NCBI GenBank assembly: GCA_045560765.1 | Contig: JBJKZD010000003.1 | Coordinates: forward strand, 1-64,000 | Direction of reading: 5' to 3' | From: UBA9926 sp913064795 | GTDB lineage: Bacteria; Pseudomonadota; Gammaproteobacteria; Pseudomonadales; Azotimanducaceae | DNA: 64,000 nt | Shown: piece by piece, positions 44,701 to 53,908 of the stretch | Layout of the letters: every line of letters starts with the position of its first letter | Numbering within the stretch: the first letter of the stretch is position 1 | Notes under the pieces: model-generated | The model's input: only the letters and a program-made list of their open reading frames with translations | What the model was told of the DNA's origin: nothing | Database searches by the model: none | Translations under genes and position numbers: made by a program

Positions 44701-46941
44701 TTACCCGCCCGAGGCGGTTTGCCAAGTCATTTGCGGGATCTCTTTTTCCCCAGCAGCGACCCGTCGGTCTTCTTCAGCCCGCGCTTTCACGTAACTCAAC
44801 ACATCGGTAGATTGCTCTGCATTGAGGACATCTGCGAAGCTCGCCATGCCTTTCGCGGACAACAGGCCGTCAAGAACAATATTGTTAAAAGCCGCGATCG
44901 TCTCCGACGACATTCGCCTCAAATCTGGAATAGACCCTCCGGAGCGGACAAGGAATCCATGACAAACAGCACAATTTTCATTGTAGGCGACTTCACCGCG
45001 CTCAATGCTGGCGAGTTCAACCCCTGCCAGATCCTGATTAGGAATACCGCGGTCCCTCAGATTTGGAACCGGTAACTCGGCCTTGCCGCCCAGGGCAAAC
45101 ACCAGCAACCGGCCGTAATTGTTGTACGTCAAAGAAGCATGTTCAGCCACCGGGGGCAGCGGCTCACCGCCGAACAGGTCTCCGCCACCCGTCCCCGTCA
45201 ACACAGAGACATACTGAACACCATCAAGCTCAAAACTGATGGGTGGTGCCAACATCGAGGTGTAGGTGTTGAATTCCCAAACCTTCTCGCCGGTAGCTTT
45301 GTCATAGGCGACAAACATGCCCAGCGCGTTGCCTTGAAACACGAGGCCGCCCTGGGTCCCAAGGACCCCACCATTCCAGTAGTGCGGGATCTCGACAACC
45401 CAGCGGTCCTCGCCCGTAAGCGGATCAAACGCTTTCAAGTAACCCTTGGGCGTCGGCTGATCGGCAATATTGTCGAGGGTGACCTGGGCAAGCCGTCCAA
45501 ACTCGAGACCCGTGTTCCAGCCTCTCGGTTTGTGTTTGTAAACACCGGTTTGTTTCCACTCCGAGGTCATTTCAAAGAACAGCGGGTTGTCTTGGGCTGG
45601 GATATAGACCAGGCCCGCCTCCTCGTCGACGGACATAGCCTGCCAGTTATGCGCGCCCAGTGGCCCAGGCAGGACCCATTTGCCATCCTCTTCGATAGTC
45701 GAGGTCCGGGTTTTCTACCGGTCGGCCCGTTTCAAGATCAACGTGAGTTGCCCAGGTCACGCTCGCAAAAGGATTCGCCGCAAGCAAATCGCCGTTACTT
45801 CGATCAAGGACATAGAAAAACCCGTTTTTAGGGGCCTGCAGCAAGACCTTTTTCATCGACTCCATCGATCTCGAGCTCAGCTAAGGCCATGTCTTGGACC
45901 GCCGTGTAATCCCAATTATCCCCTGGCGTCGTTTGGTAATGCCATTTGTACTCACCCGAATCGGCATCCACCGCAACGATTGAAGACAAGAACAGGTTAT
46001 CACCACCGCCAGGCGAGCGGATCACTCGGGTCCAGGGCGAGCCATTGCCAACACCCTAGGTACAGTTGATTAAAGTCAGGGTCATAGACAATCGAATTCC
46101 AGACTGTGCCGCCGCCCCCAACTTTCCACCATTCGCCGCCCTTCCAAGTGGCTGCTGCCATTTCCATCTCAGGGCTCTCAAAGGGCAAATTAGGATCTCC
46201 GGGCACCGTAAAGAATCGCCAGATCTGTTTGCCGGTGTTGACATCATAAGCGGTGACATAGCCCCGAACGCCATACTCGCCGCCGCCATTGCCAATAAAT
46301 ACTTTGTCGTTTGCGACCCGGGGTGCGCCTGTAATGGTGTAGGGTCGGTCTCGGTCCGTCAGTGTATCGACCGACCAAACCTCAGCGCCTGTTGCCGCAT
46401 CGAGGGCAATCAACCGTCCGTCTAAACTGCCAACAAAAACACGTCCCTTATAAACTGCAACGCCGCGATTAACGACGTCACAACACGCCCAGCGCGCCCA
46501 TTCACCCGGCACCTGCGGATCATAGGACCACACGGTATCGCCTGTTCGAGCATCGACCGCATAAACGCGACTCCAGGAGGTTGTAAAAAACATCATGCCG
46601 TCAACCACAATCGGCGTGGCTTCAAGTGCGCGACTGGTTCCCATGTCCTTGTACCAAGCGAGGCCCAAATCACTGACGGTCTCTCGGTTAATCGACGCCA
46701 GCGGAGAGAATCGTGTCTCTCCATAATTGCGACCAAACGCAAGCCAGTTACCGGGTTCCGTATCCGCGGCCTTAATTCGCGCATCATCGATCAGGCCAAT
46801 GGTGGGCGGTACTGCCGCGTCTTTTTGAACACCTTGGCGAGCGTCATCTGAAGGCTCGGTTTCAAGCCCTGACTGTCCGCCCAACAAGTAAACCACCCCC
46901 ACCAGTACCAAGATCGCAACCGCCAATACACCTTTATTCAC
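44701..46941 (-). pseudogene. PQQ-dependent alcohol dehydrogenase (quinohaemoprotein) with three frameshifts
   Basis: Read across frames, this is a 745-residue quinoprotein. It has an N-terminal membrane anchor or signal (LAVAILVLVGVVYLLGG), the vicinal disulfide WACCDVVNRGVAV, the catalytic-aspartate region GDNWDYTAVQD, and a C-terminal cytochrome c domain with CAVCHG. Thr, not Asp, two residues after the catalytic Asp suggests calcium, not a lanthanide, at the PQQ site. Single extra bases occur near 46054 (CCC), 45849-45853 (TTTTT) and about 45700. Correcting each restores the family sequence and no other stop interrupts it. It oxidises alcohols in the periplasm and passes electrons to cytochrome. 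Recent pseudogene or base-calling errors. Confidence 0.88.
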
Positions 46942-47110
46942 AATGCTTCCCCTCTCGTTTCTGATTCTTCTTTCCCTCTTGGAGAATAACGCCGGCCATT
47001 GGGTTTCACAATCAAAAATCGGCGACCTTCCCTCCCCCCAATACTCTCTGCATTGACCCAGCCCGAAGGATCATGGTCAACTCTAGCCGACCCCGCTCCA
47101 AGGAATGCGC

Positions 47111-48310
47111 ATGAATCCCCTCTCACAAATCACCGTTCTTGATTTCGGCCAGGTCTACAACGGCCCTTATTGCGGATTTTTACTCGCCCAAGCTGGGGCA
47201 AGAGTCATCAAGGTTGAATCGCTTCAAGGCGAAACACTCAGAGCAAGAGGCTCGAAAACGGCTGCCAGCTACCCTTTTTCCCTGCTCAACAGCAATAAAG
47301 AAAGCTTGTCGATCAATATCAAAACCGAAGCGGGCCAATCCTTGATTAAAGCACTCGCTCAAGAGGTCGATGTCGTCACTGAAAATTTTGCACCAGGAAC
47401 AATGACCAAATACGGGATTGGCGCGGAGTCGCTGACTGCGCTGAATCCCAGACTGATTTATGCGTCAAGCACTGGCTACGGTAATGCCGAAGGCCCCTAC
47501 CGAGATTATCTGGGAATGGATATCACCCTCCAAGCGATCAGCGGGGTCATGAGTGTGACGGGTGAAGAAGAGGGACCTCCGCTTAAAACGGCGGCTGCTT
47601 TTGCGGACTTCATTGCAGGCACACACCTCTATGCGGCCATAGTGACGGCCCTGTATCGCCGCCGGGATACACAGCAAGGAGGGATTGTTGATATCTCCAT
47701 GCAGGACTGTGTCTTCCCTACCCTCGCCACAGCCATTGGCAGTTTTTATGTGAACGGTGGCCAGATGCCTCGAGCTGGTAATCGCCACCCCGGTAAAGCC
47801 TTGGCGCCCTATAATACCTATGTTGCAAGCGATGGCTATATCGCGATTATTTGTATTCGGGAGGGTCATTTTCGAAAACTTTGTGAGGCCATGGAGCGGC
47901 CCGATTTGATCGACGACGAGCGATTTAAAAACTTTCAGGTGCGGTGTGAAAACATGGCTGAGCTCGATGCCGAAATCACCCGCTGGACCGCACTGCACAC
48001 TCGCCAAGCCCTGCTTGAGAAGACTCAGGCCTATGGCGTCATTTGTGCACCCGTCAATAACCTTGAAGACGTCGTCAAGGATCCCCACATGCTTGCTAGG
48101 GGATTCCTACAACCTAAGGAACATCCGAGCTTCGGTTTAATCGCGCAAATGCAAACGCCCATCAGAATTTCAGATGATCACCCCCCTGAGCTGGGTGATG
48201 TTCCCGAGCTTGGAGAACACACCCGTCCAGTTCTTCACGACCTTTTGAGACTCAGCGACGCCGAGGTATCGGCCCTCGAGGCGCAGGGCGCTATTAAAAC
48301 AAATGGCTAG
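47111..48310 (+). CDS. CaiB/BaiF family CoA-transferase (family III)
   Basis: 399 residues from the second ATG, chosen because AGGA at 47101 sits six bases before it and directly abuts the first ATG. The N-terminal ITVLDFGQVYNGPYCGFLLAQ and KVESLQGETLRARG, and the middle YRDYLGMDITLQAISGVM with the conserved aspartate that forms the acyl-anhydride, are family hallmarks. It moves CoA between carboxylic acids, giving an activated acyl-CoA for beta-oxidation. The gene is divergent from the PQQ dehydrogenase gene. It is followed by a convergent cupin gene. Confidence 0.93.
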   Translation: MNPLSQITVLDFGQVYNGPYCGFLLAQAGARVIKVESLQGETLRARGSKTAASYPFSLLNSNKESLSINIKTEAGQSLIKALAQEVDVVTENFAPGTMTKYGIGAESLTALNPRLIYASSTGYGNAEGPYRDYLGMDITLQAISGVMSVTGEEEGPPLKTAAAFADFIAGTHLYAAIVTALYRRRDTQQGGIVDISMQDCVFPTLATAIGSFYVNGGQMPRAGNRHPGKALAPYNTYVASDGYIAIICIREGHFRKLCEAMERPDLIDDERFKNFQVRCENMAELDAEITRWTALHTRQALLEKTQAYGVICAPVNNLEDVVKDPHMLARGFLQPKEHPSFGLIAQMQTPIRISDDHPPELGDVPELGEHTRPVLHDLLRLSDAEVSALEAQGAIKTNG

Positions 48311-48417
48311 GGCAGCCACTTCCCTCGGGCCGGTGGATCACGCTGAACTCGATCTCGGGGCCATTGCGGCCTGCCTTGGTTTCCTTCGAGGGACAGGCGG
48401 GTCATTCCAGGTGCACG

Positions 48418-49086
48418 CTAAAACTCGAGTGCTGTTTGTTCGGGCAGACGCCCTTCTACCAGCGCTTGCCGGATTGCTGTGTCACCGATCTTCTCGGGCG
48501 GGATCCAGGCTTCATCGTTGGCGTAAGATGCCTTGATGATCTTATCGATGGCCTCGAAGGACGACTCATCGAGCTGCATTCCAGGCGCCTCCGGGTCGCC
48601 GCCACCCGCTCTAAATTCTAGAAGTTCCACCCCCGCCGGTCCCGCGGTGTATTTATAGGGTTGGCCATTGGGCACAAAGAAGGTCGACCCTGCGCCTAAG
48701 CGCTGCTGGCCTAAAAGAATTTCACCCGCAATCACGTAATACAGGCAGTCCCCATAACGTGGATGACTATGGCGAAACAAAGGGAAATTAGCGCCGAACC
48801 AAACATGGACCAGGCTCATTCCCTGCTGTCCGCCCTGAGCCAATAATGTGGTCGAAATCGTTCCGGGGATAAACGCCTTGACCATCTCGCCTATTTTCTG
48901 GGCAGCCGCCTCGCTACCGTATTTTTTTGCCAATGGGCCGTGGGCAAACCCTGCTGCGGAGCGCTCCGGTCGAATCTTATCCCGAGAGACCGCTTCTCCT
49001 ATTGCTGGGTTCGCGTTCAGCTGAAAACCGCCGCGCTCAGAAACGTGTCGTCTCCCCTTTGATGCCTCAACAGCCTGCTCGCTCAT
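48418..49086 (-). CDS. Cupin-domain protein of unknown function
   Basis: 222 residues from the ATG at 49086, which has AAGGAGG upstream. The cupin core is at residues of about 90-170: PLFRHSHPRYGDCLYYVIAGEILLG gives the first motif (HxH with a later Glu), and GAGSTFFVPNGQPYKYTAG the second. Such beta-barrels bind a metal and can be dioxygenases, isomerases or ligand sensors. The protein has an N-terminal extension of about 60 residues rich in Arg, Ala and Glu. No function is assigned. It lies between the CoA-transferase and the acyl-CoA dehydrogenase, suggesting a role in the same pathway. Confidence 0.82.
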   Translation of the reverse strand: MSEQAVEASKGRRHVSERGGFQLNANPAIGEAVSRDKIRPERSAAGFAHGPLAKKYGSEAAAQKIGEMVKAFIPGTISTTLLAQGGQQGMSLVHVWFGANFPLFRHSHPRYGDCLYYVIAGEILLGQQRLGAGSTFFVPNGQPYKYTAGPAGVELLEFRAGGGDPEAPGMQLDESSFEAIDKIIKASYANDEAWIPPEKIGDTAIRQALVEGRLPEQTALEF

Positions 49087-49220
49087 GGCGCCTCCTTTTC
49101 TTGCTCTCGTTGACAAAGCCAGCAACGGTCGCTTAAGCGCTCATTCCTTGGCCGCAGCGCATTCCCTACAAACAAGCGCTCGCTGAATGGAAATCGACTT
49201 CCACATCATTGCTTTCAAAA

Positions 49221-49265
49221 CTTTTGTCTTCAAGTCTTTGGTCTTCAAGTCTCTTGCCTTCAAGC
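49221..49265. repeat. Three 15-bp tandem repeats
   Basis: Units of CTTTTGTCTTCAAGT type at 49221, 49236 and 49251, with two to five differences between copies. They lie between the acyl-CoA dehydrogenase stop and the cupin start, in the 248-base gap, on the 5' side of the cupin gene. Confidence 0.75.
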
Positions 49266-49334
49266 CCTCTCACTTCGAGAGGACCGCTTGAACGGGCTAC
49301 AGCTCAACGACAGCGCGGATGTTGCCCAAGATCC

Positions 49335-50510
49335 TCAGTCGGGTAGACCCAGCACTCGCTTGGCGATGATGTTCATTTGGACTTCGTTGGTGCCACCGTA
49401 AATTGTCACTGCGCGATCTCGGAGCCAGCCCCGGGTCGACTCGAGCTCTTCTGGCTCAAAGCCTTCTCCATCCCAGCCCGCACCCGCCAGTCCTCGTAGC
49501 TCCGACTTGAGTGCAGACCCTTCCTTGGCAATTGTAGATCCCACAAGCTTAAAGATGGATGTCGTTGCACCAGGCGCTTTCCCGCTTTGAGATTCAGCCG
49601 AGACTCTCTGCACAGTCAATTGCATCGATTTTTCCAGCATGACTTGCTTGGTGATTTTCTCACGCGCTTCAAAATCGCGCACACGGCCTTGGTCCTCACC
49701 GAGATACTGCTTACCAATTTCGGCGTAAGGGTTTAACGTCTTCACCACCTTCTTCCGTCTTGGCGCAGGTGCTGCAGATCGCTCGTACTGCAGCAAACGC
49801 TTGCCCACCGTCCAGCCCTTGTTGAGTTCTCCCACCAGGTTGCTGCGCAAAGCGATTGCGTTGTCAAAAAATGTTTCGCAAAAAGGCGATGAACCGGAGA
49901 TCAATTGGATCGGTTTCACTGAGACGCCATCTTGATGCATATCGAGTAGCACGAAACTAATCCCATCATGCTTACTGGCATCAGGGTCGGTGCGGACCAG
50001 GGCAAACATCCAGTCCGCATTATTGGCGCCTGAGGTCCAAATTTTCTGGCCATTGATGATGAATTGATCGCCTTCTTGTACCGCTTTGGTTTGCAGACTC
50101 GCCAAATCTGAGCCTGATCCCGGCTCACTGTAGCCCTGACACCAGCGAACTTCGCCCGTGGCGATTTTAGGCAGGTGCTCGAGTTTTTGGGCGTCGGTTC
50201 CAAATTCAAGCAGCGTCGGCCCAATCATCGCCAGACCCATGCCTGATTCAGGCGGTAGCGCTTTAATCGCCGCCATTTCTTCTTGAAAAACTCGATATTC
50301 CTCACGACTCAACTCAGCGCCGCCGTACTCTTTGGGCCAAAGCGGCGCTGTCCAACCCCGGCCAGCGCAGGCGTCGCGCCATGCCCTGGCATCATCGGTA
50401 TTATAGATATCGAAAGCATCCTCGAAATGCACCGGTTTGTTGCGCATACTGCTTGGGCAATTTGCCTCTAACCATTCCCGGGTTTCTGATCTAAACGTTG
50501 TGATATCCAT
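49335..50510 (-). CDS. Acyl-CoA dehydrogenase family protein
   Basis: 391 residues, with GAGGAGCAGCT before the ATG. The flavin-binding WCQGYSEPGSGSDLASLQTK, the ING(Q)KIWTSGANNADWMF strand and the C-terminal AVTIYGGTNEVQMNIIAKRVLG are typical. It should oxidise an acyl-CoA to the 2,3-enoyl-CoA with FAD, passing electrons to ETF. The sequence resembles the FadE-type enzymes used for branched, cyclic or steroid side-chain substrates, but the exact substrate is unknown. A gap of about 320 bases separates it from the monooxygenase gene upstream. Confidence 0.92.
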   Translation of the reverse strand: MDITTFRSETREWLEANCPSSMRNKPVHFEDAFDIYNTDDARAWRDACAGRGWTAPLWPKEYGGAELSREEYRVFQEEMAAIKALPPESGMGLAMIGPTLLEFGTDAQKLEHLPKIATGEVRWCQGYSEPGSGSDLASLQTKAVQEGDQFIINGQKIWTSGANNADWMFALVRTDPDASKHDGISFVLLDMHQDGVSVKPIQLISGSSPFCETFFDNAIALRSNLVGELNKGWTVGKRLLQYERSAAPAPRRKKVVKTLNPYAEIGKQYLGEDQGRVRDFEAREKITKQVMLEKSMQLTVQRVSAESQSGKAPGATTSIFKLVGSTIAKEGSALKSELRGLAGAGWDGEGFEPEELESTRGWLRDRAVTIYGGTNEVQMNIIAKRVLGLPD

Positions 50511-50830
50511 AGCTGCTCCTCGTTATTGACGCTACTGAACACAGCACTGCCTTGCGCAACCTAAGGTCGCCTATCGCACCGCGGTGAATCCTAAATTTAG
50601 CCCTGACACTACCACAAAAACGGACTGCTTATAAACTGATACGAGATGGGCCACGAACGGGTTCTGTGGCGCGCCTGTAGGGCGCACTAAAGACTGAAAC
50701 AATCAGACCCGGCATGATTTGACCCGTAACATTGATCATCGACCGTCATGGGGACGGTCCTCGCTGAGCGCCCGTAAAGCAATCATAAAGCGATCATGAA
50801 TCCAGCCCGCAACCCAGTCAAAACCGAAGA
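50511..50830. other. Gap between acyl-CoA dehydrogenase and monooxygenase genes
   Basis: About 320 bases between minus-strand genes. It holds an inverted repeat at 50741-50759 (listed separately) and a shorter GCGCC/GGCGC stem near 50671-50685. The promoter of the acyl-CoA dehydrogenase should be here. No supported open frame. Confidence 0.4.
50741..50759. terminator. Stem-loop downstream of the monooxygenase gene
   Basis: GACCGTC and GACGGTC form a 7-bp stem around a 5-base loop, about 70 bases after the monooxygenase stop on the minus strand. There is no T-run, so termination is possible but not proven. Confidence 0.4.
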
Positions 50831-52454
50831 CTAAGCAAACTCAAATCCGCGAAAGTCTGCCTCTGCAACCGCGTCACAGGCGAGCCGATAAGGACCGACC
50901 CCCGCCGCATAGGGCATAAAGACCCTCGGCTTACCCGGGACATTCGCCCCTAAATACCAAGACCCGCCCTGAGGGAACAACGTGCTATTGGCCACTTCCT
51001 GGACATGCGCCATCCACCCCGATTGGGATTCGGGGTCTGGCTCGACCCGTTGATGTTGATGATCCACCATAAACTCGAGGCAACTCATGACAAAATCGAC
51101 ATGCTGCTCGATCGACACCATCATGTTCGACAGTACTGAGGGACTACCAGGCCCGGTAATCATGAAAAGATTGGGGAAGCCGCAAGACATCAAACCCAAA
51201 TAGGTTCTAGGTCCCTCAGACCATGCCTCTGCAAGCGTGAGGCCTCTCTGACCCCGTGATCTTCATCGACAACAACGCACCCGTCATCGCATCGAATCCG
51301 GTCGCGATGACCAAAGTGTCGAGGGCGACATGCGCTGATTGGAGCTCGACGCCGTGCTCGGTAATTTGAATAATCGGATCTTTCAAAAGATTAACCAATC
51401 TGACATGGGGCAAGTTATAGGTTGCATAATAATCGCTGTCGACGCAGATCCGCCGAGTTCCGATGGGGTGATTGCTCGGGCAAAGCGCCGCCGCGGTCTC
51501 TGGATCATCAACGATGTCCTTGATTTTTTGATGAACAAAATTCTGAACAAACGCATTTGCCGCCGGATTCATCAAGGTGTCGCCGATTGCGCCCATAAAC
51601 CGAGCACCGCCCCGCTCCCAGGCAGCTTCCAAAATATCCCTCGCTTGATCTCCAGTCAGTGACTCAAACAATACGGGATCGATCGGGCCCGCTTGGGGAA
51701 GTACTGCAAGATCACCGAAGCCGGAACCCACGCCCTGGCGGTGATTTTCTCGATGCTCAGGGTACCTCGCTTTAAACGCATCCACCCAATCAGTGTCTAA
51801 GACCTTATTCTGCGCGGGCACGCTAAAGTTAGGGGTTCGTTGAAACACCGTTAATTCAGCGGCCTCACTGGCAATCACCGGTACGGCTTGGATCCCCGAG
51901 GACCCGGTTCCAATCAAACCCACGCGTTGGTCTTTAAAATTGACGGGTTCAGTCGGCCACTGACTCGCTTGATAAAAATGGCCCGAGAAATCCTCCAATC
52001 CCCTGATATCGGGTCGTCGTGGCACGGATAAACAGCCCGTCGCCATGATACAGACGGACGCCCGAAGCATCCTGTTATGACCTGTTTTGACGACCCAAGA
52101 TCCTAAGGCCTCATCCCAATCCGCGGAGGCTACCCTAGAGTCAAAGTCGATGTGCTGCCGCAAGTCGAATCGATCCGCTACATGACGCGCATAAGCGAGG
52201 ATCTCTGGCTGCTGCGCATAACGCTCGGACCAAGTCCACTCCTGCTCTAGATCGCTGGAGAAGGAATAAGAATAAGCAAGGCTTTCGGCATCACACCGAG
52301 CGCCCGGATAGCGATTCCAGTACCAGGTCCCACCAACGTCACTCGCTTGCTCTAGAACGCGCGCAGTTCGACCAGTCGCCAGCACCTTGTGCAGCATATA
52401 CAGTCCAGCAAAGCCCGCGCCTACAATGACAACATCAAATTGATTACCGCTCAT
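50831..52454 (-). pseudogene. Baeyer-Villiger-type flavin monooxygenase with one frameshift
   Basis: Joined across one frameshift, this is a 540-residue flavoprotein starting at the ATG at 52454 (GGGGATGAG upstream). FAD binds at DVVIVGAGFAGLYML and NADPH at RVGLIGTGSSGIQAVP; GGTWYWNRYPGARCD is typical of Baeyer-Villiger monooxygenases. The FxGxxxHxxxW fingerprint reads FSGHFYQASQWP, so the central histidine is a glutamine. The frame breaks near 51254, where GGGG has one G too many; a corrected frame gives TLAEAWSEGPRTYLGLM. Members insert oxygen beside a ketone. Either a recent pseudogene or an intact gene with a base-calling error. Confidence 0.86.
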
Positions 52455-52797
52455 CTCATCCCCTGATCTCTGGCATCCTTTGAAATTGACCAACTCTCAC
52501 GGACTCAATCTGAATACGCAACCCCAACGAATCGATTTTAAGGCTCAACCTAGTCCGCCTGGAGAGCCAACCGCCTCTATGGCATTTCTTAAAACCCCGG
52601 CATTTCTTAAAACCCCGCCCTACCGCTCTAATTTGGCGGGAGCACATTCGAACATATCAAAAAGAAACCGGCTTCGCGAAATTTAACCGCGTCCGCGAAA
52701 AACCTTTATTCTTTATATTCACGAGAGTCAGCAAGATCCCGCTGCCCGCCAAATGCTATCGGATCCAGATCAACCATTAACCCGCGATTACATCGAT
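52455..52797. other. Gap upstream of the monooxygenase gene
   Basis: About 343 bases between the monooxygenase start and the stop of the second LLM gene. It carries a perfect 18-bp direct repeat (52581-52616, listed separately) and an AT-rich stretch near 52680-52720. The promoter of the monooxygenase gene should lie here. No supported open frame. Confidence 0.4.
52581..52616. repeat. Perfect 18-bp tandem duplication
   Basis: GGCATTTCTTAAAACCCC occurs twice in a row without mismatch, in the upstream region of the monooxygenase gene. It may duplicate a regulator site or simply reflect slippage. Confidence 0.85.
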
Positions 52798-53670
52798 TCA
52801 ATTTGGCGATAATGCCTCTAGACAATCCCAGTCTAGGACAGCCATACCCATCTCCGGATGGATAGGTTGGATACAGACGTGATCGGCTCCTGCATCGTGA
52901 TGCGCTTGAATTCGGTTACGGATCTGGTCCATTGAGCCCCAAGCGAAAGTAGCATCTATAAACCGATCTGATAGGTCATCGATGTCTGAGTCCGTCAGTC
53001 CCATGCGCAGCCAGTTGTTTCTGTAATTTGGCAGCATATGATAGATCTTGGCCACCGGCCGAGCGGTTGCACGGGCTTTTTCTGGGTTCTCCTCGCAAAT
53101 TACTTTTTGTTCGACGCAGAGTAATGGTCCCTCTCCCATGACCTCGCGGGCCATGCGCGTATGCTCTGGAGACGTGAAATAAGGATGGGCACCGCTCGCC
53201 TGCTCTGCAGCCAATGCCAGCATTTTGGGCCCAAGTGCGGCAATGACGGTGGGGGTTTCCGCTTCAGGCATCCGTCCCGTATAAGGCGAACCTTGCATTT
53301 TCTCAAGATAACTTCGCATCGTTGCCACCGGCGGCCGATATTCCAAACCTCTAACACCCTCGACCAAAGGTTTATGGGAGACGCCAATACCCAGTAAAAA
53401 GCGATTGCCGGATTGTTCTGCCAAAGACTTCTGCGCGGCAAGGGTGACACCGGGTTCCCGATGATAAATATTCATGATCCCCGTGGCGATGTTTAAATCC
53501 TTGGTCTGACTCAGCAACCAAGAAGCCGTCGCAACAGGACTCTTGCCTACGGTTTCTGGGATCCATAAGGTGCCAAAACCGAGTTTTTCAATTTTTCTTG
53601 CAGCCTCAGCTGCCTCCATGGATGTCATCGCATCCTGAAAATACCAAACCCCTAGTTTTCCTAAATTCAT
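52798..53670 (-). CDS. LLM-class F420-type oxidoreductase (TIGR03620-like)
   Basis: 290 residues, with AAGGAG before the ATG. The start LGKLGVWYFQDAMTSMEAAE, the KLGFGTLWIPETVGKSP strand and the MNIYHREPGVTLAAQKSL and RFLLGIGVSHKPLVEG segments match the TIGR03620 subgroup of luciferase-like TIM barrels, assigned to F420 in mycobacteria. It is distinct from the copy at 31280. The reaction is unknown; FMN use remains possible. It lies on the same strand as the monooxygenase and acyl-CoA dehydrogenase genes. Confidence 0.87.
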   Translation of the reverse strand: MNLGKLGVWYFQDAMTSMEAAEAARKIEKLGFGTLWIPETVGKSPVATASWLLSQTKDLNIATGIMNIYHREPGVTLAAQKSLAEQSGNRFLLGIGVSHKPLVEGVRGLEYRPPVATMRSYLEKMQGSPYTGRMPEAETPTVIAALGPKMLALAAEQASGAHPYFTSPEHTRMAREVMGEGPLLCVEQKVICEENPEKARATARPVAKIYHMLPNYRNNWLRMGLTDSDIDDLSDRFIDATFAWGSMDQIRNRIQAHHDAGADHVCIQPIHPEMGMAVLDWDCLEALSPN

Positions 53671-53908
53671 TCATGCTCCTTAACGAAAAACGTGTTCCAG
53701 ACAGCACTGGAAGGTACCACAGTTCTCGCAAGGCGTGTTGCCTATCGGCTTAAAGTGCTTTCCGGTCGCTTAGGGCTGTATCAGGTAGGAACCCTCCTCA
53801 AAGCGAGCACCCATTGCAGGAGGACGCTCGCTTGGATCTCTCGGTTTCCGCCTCGACCTATTTTGACTTTTTCACAGCATGGACCCATTTTGGATGCCCA
53901 TCTCCCTC

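Noticed and set aside
23881..52454. Programmed ribosomal frameshifting as an explanation of the seven shifts
   Set aside because: The sites have no shared slippery sequence, stop codon context or downstream structure, and they occur in four unrelated metabolic genes.
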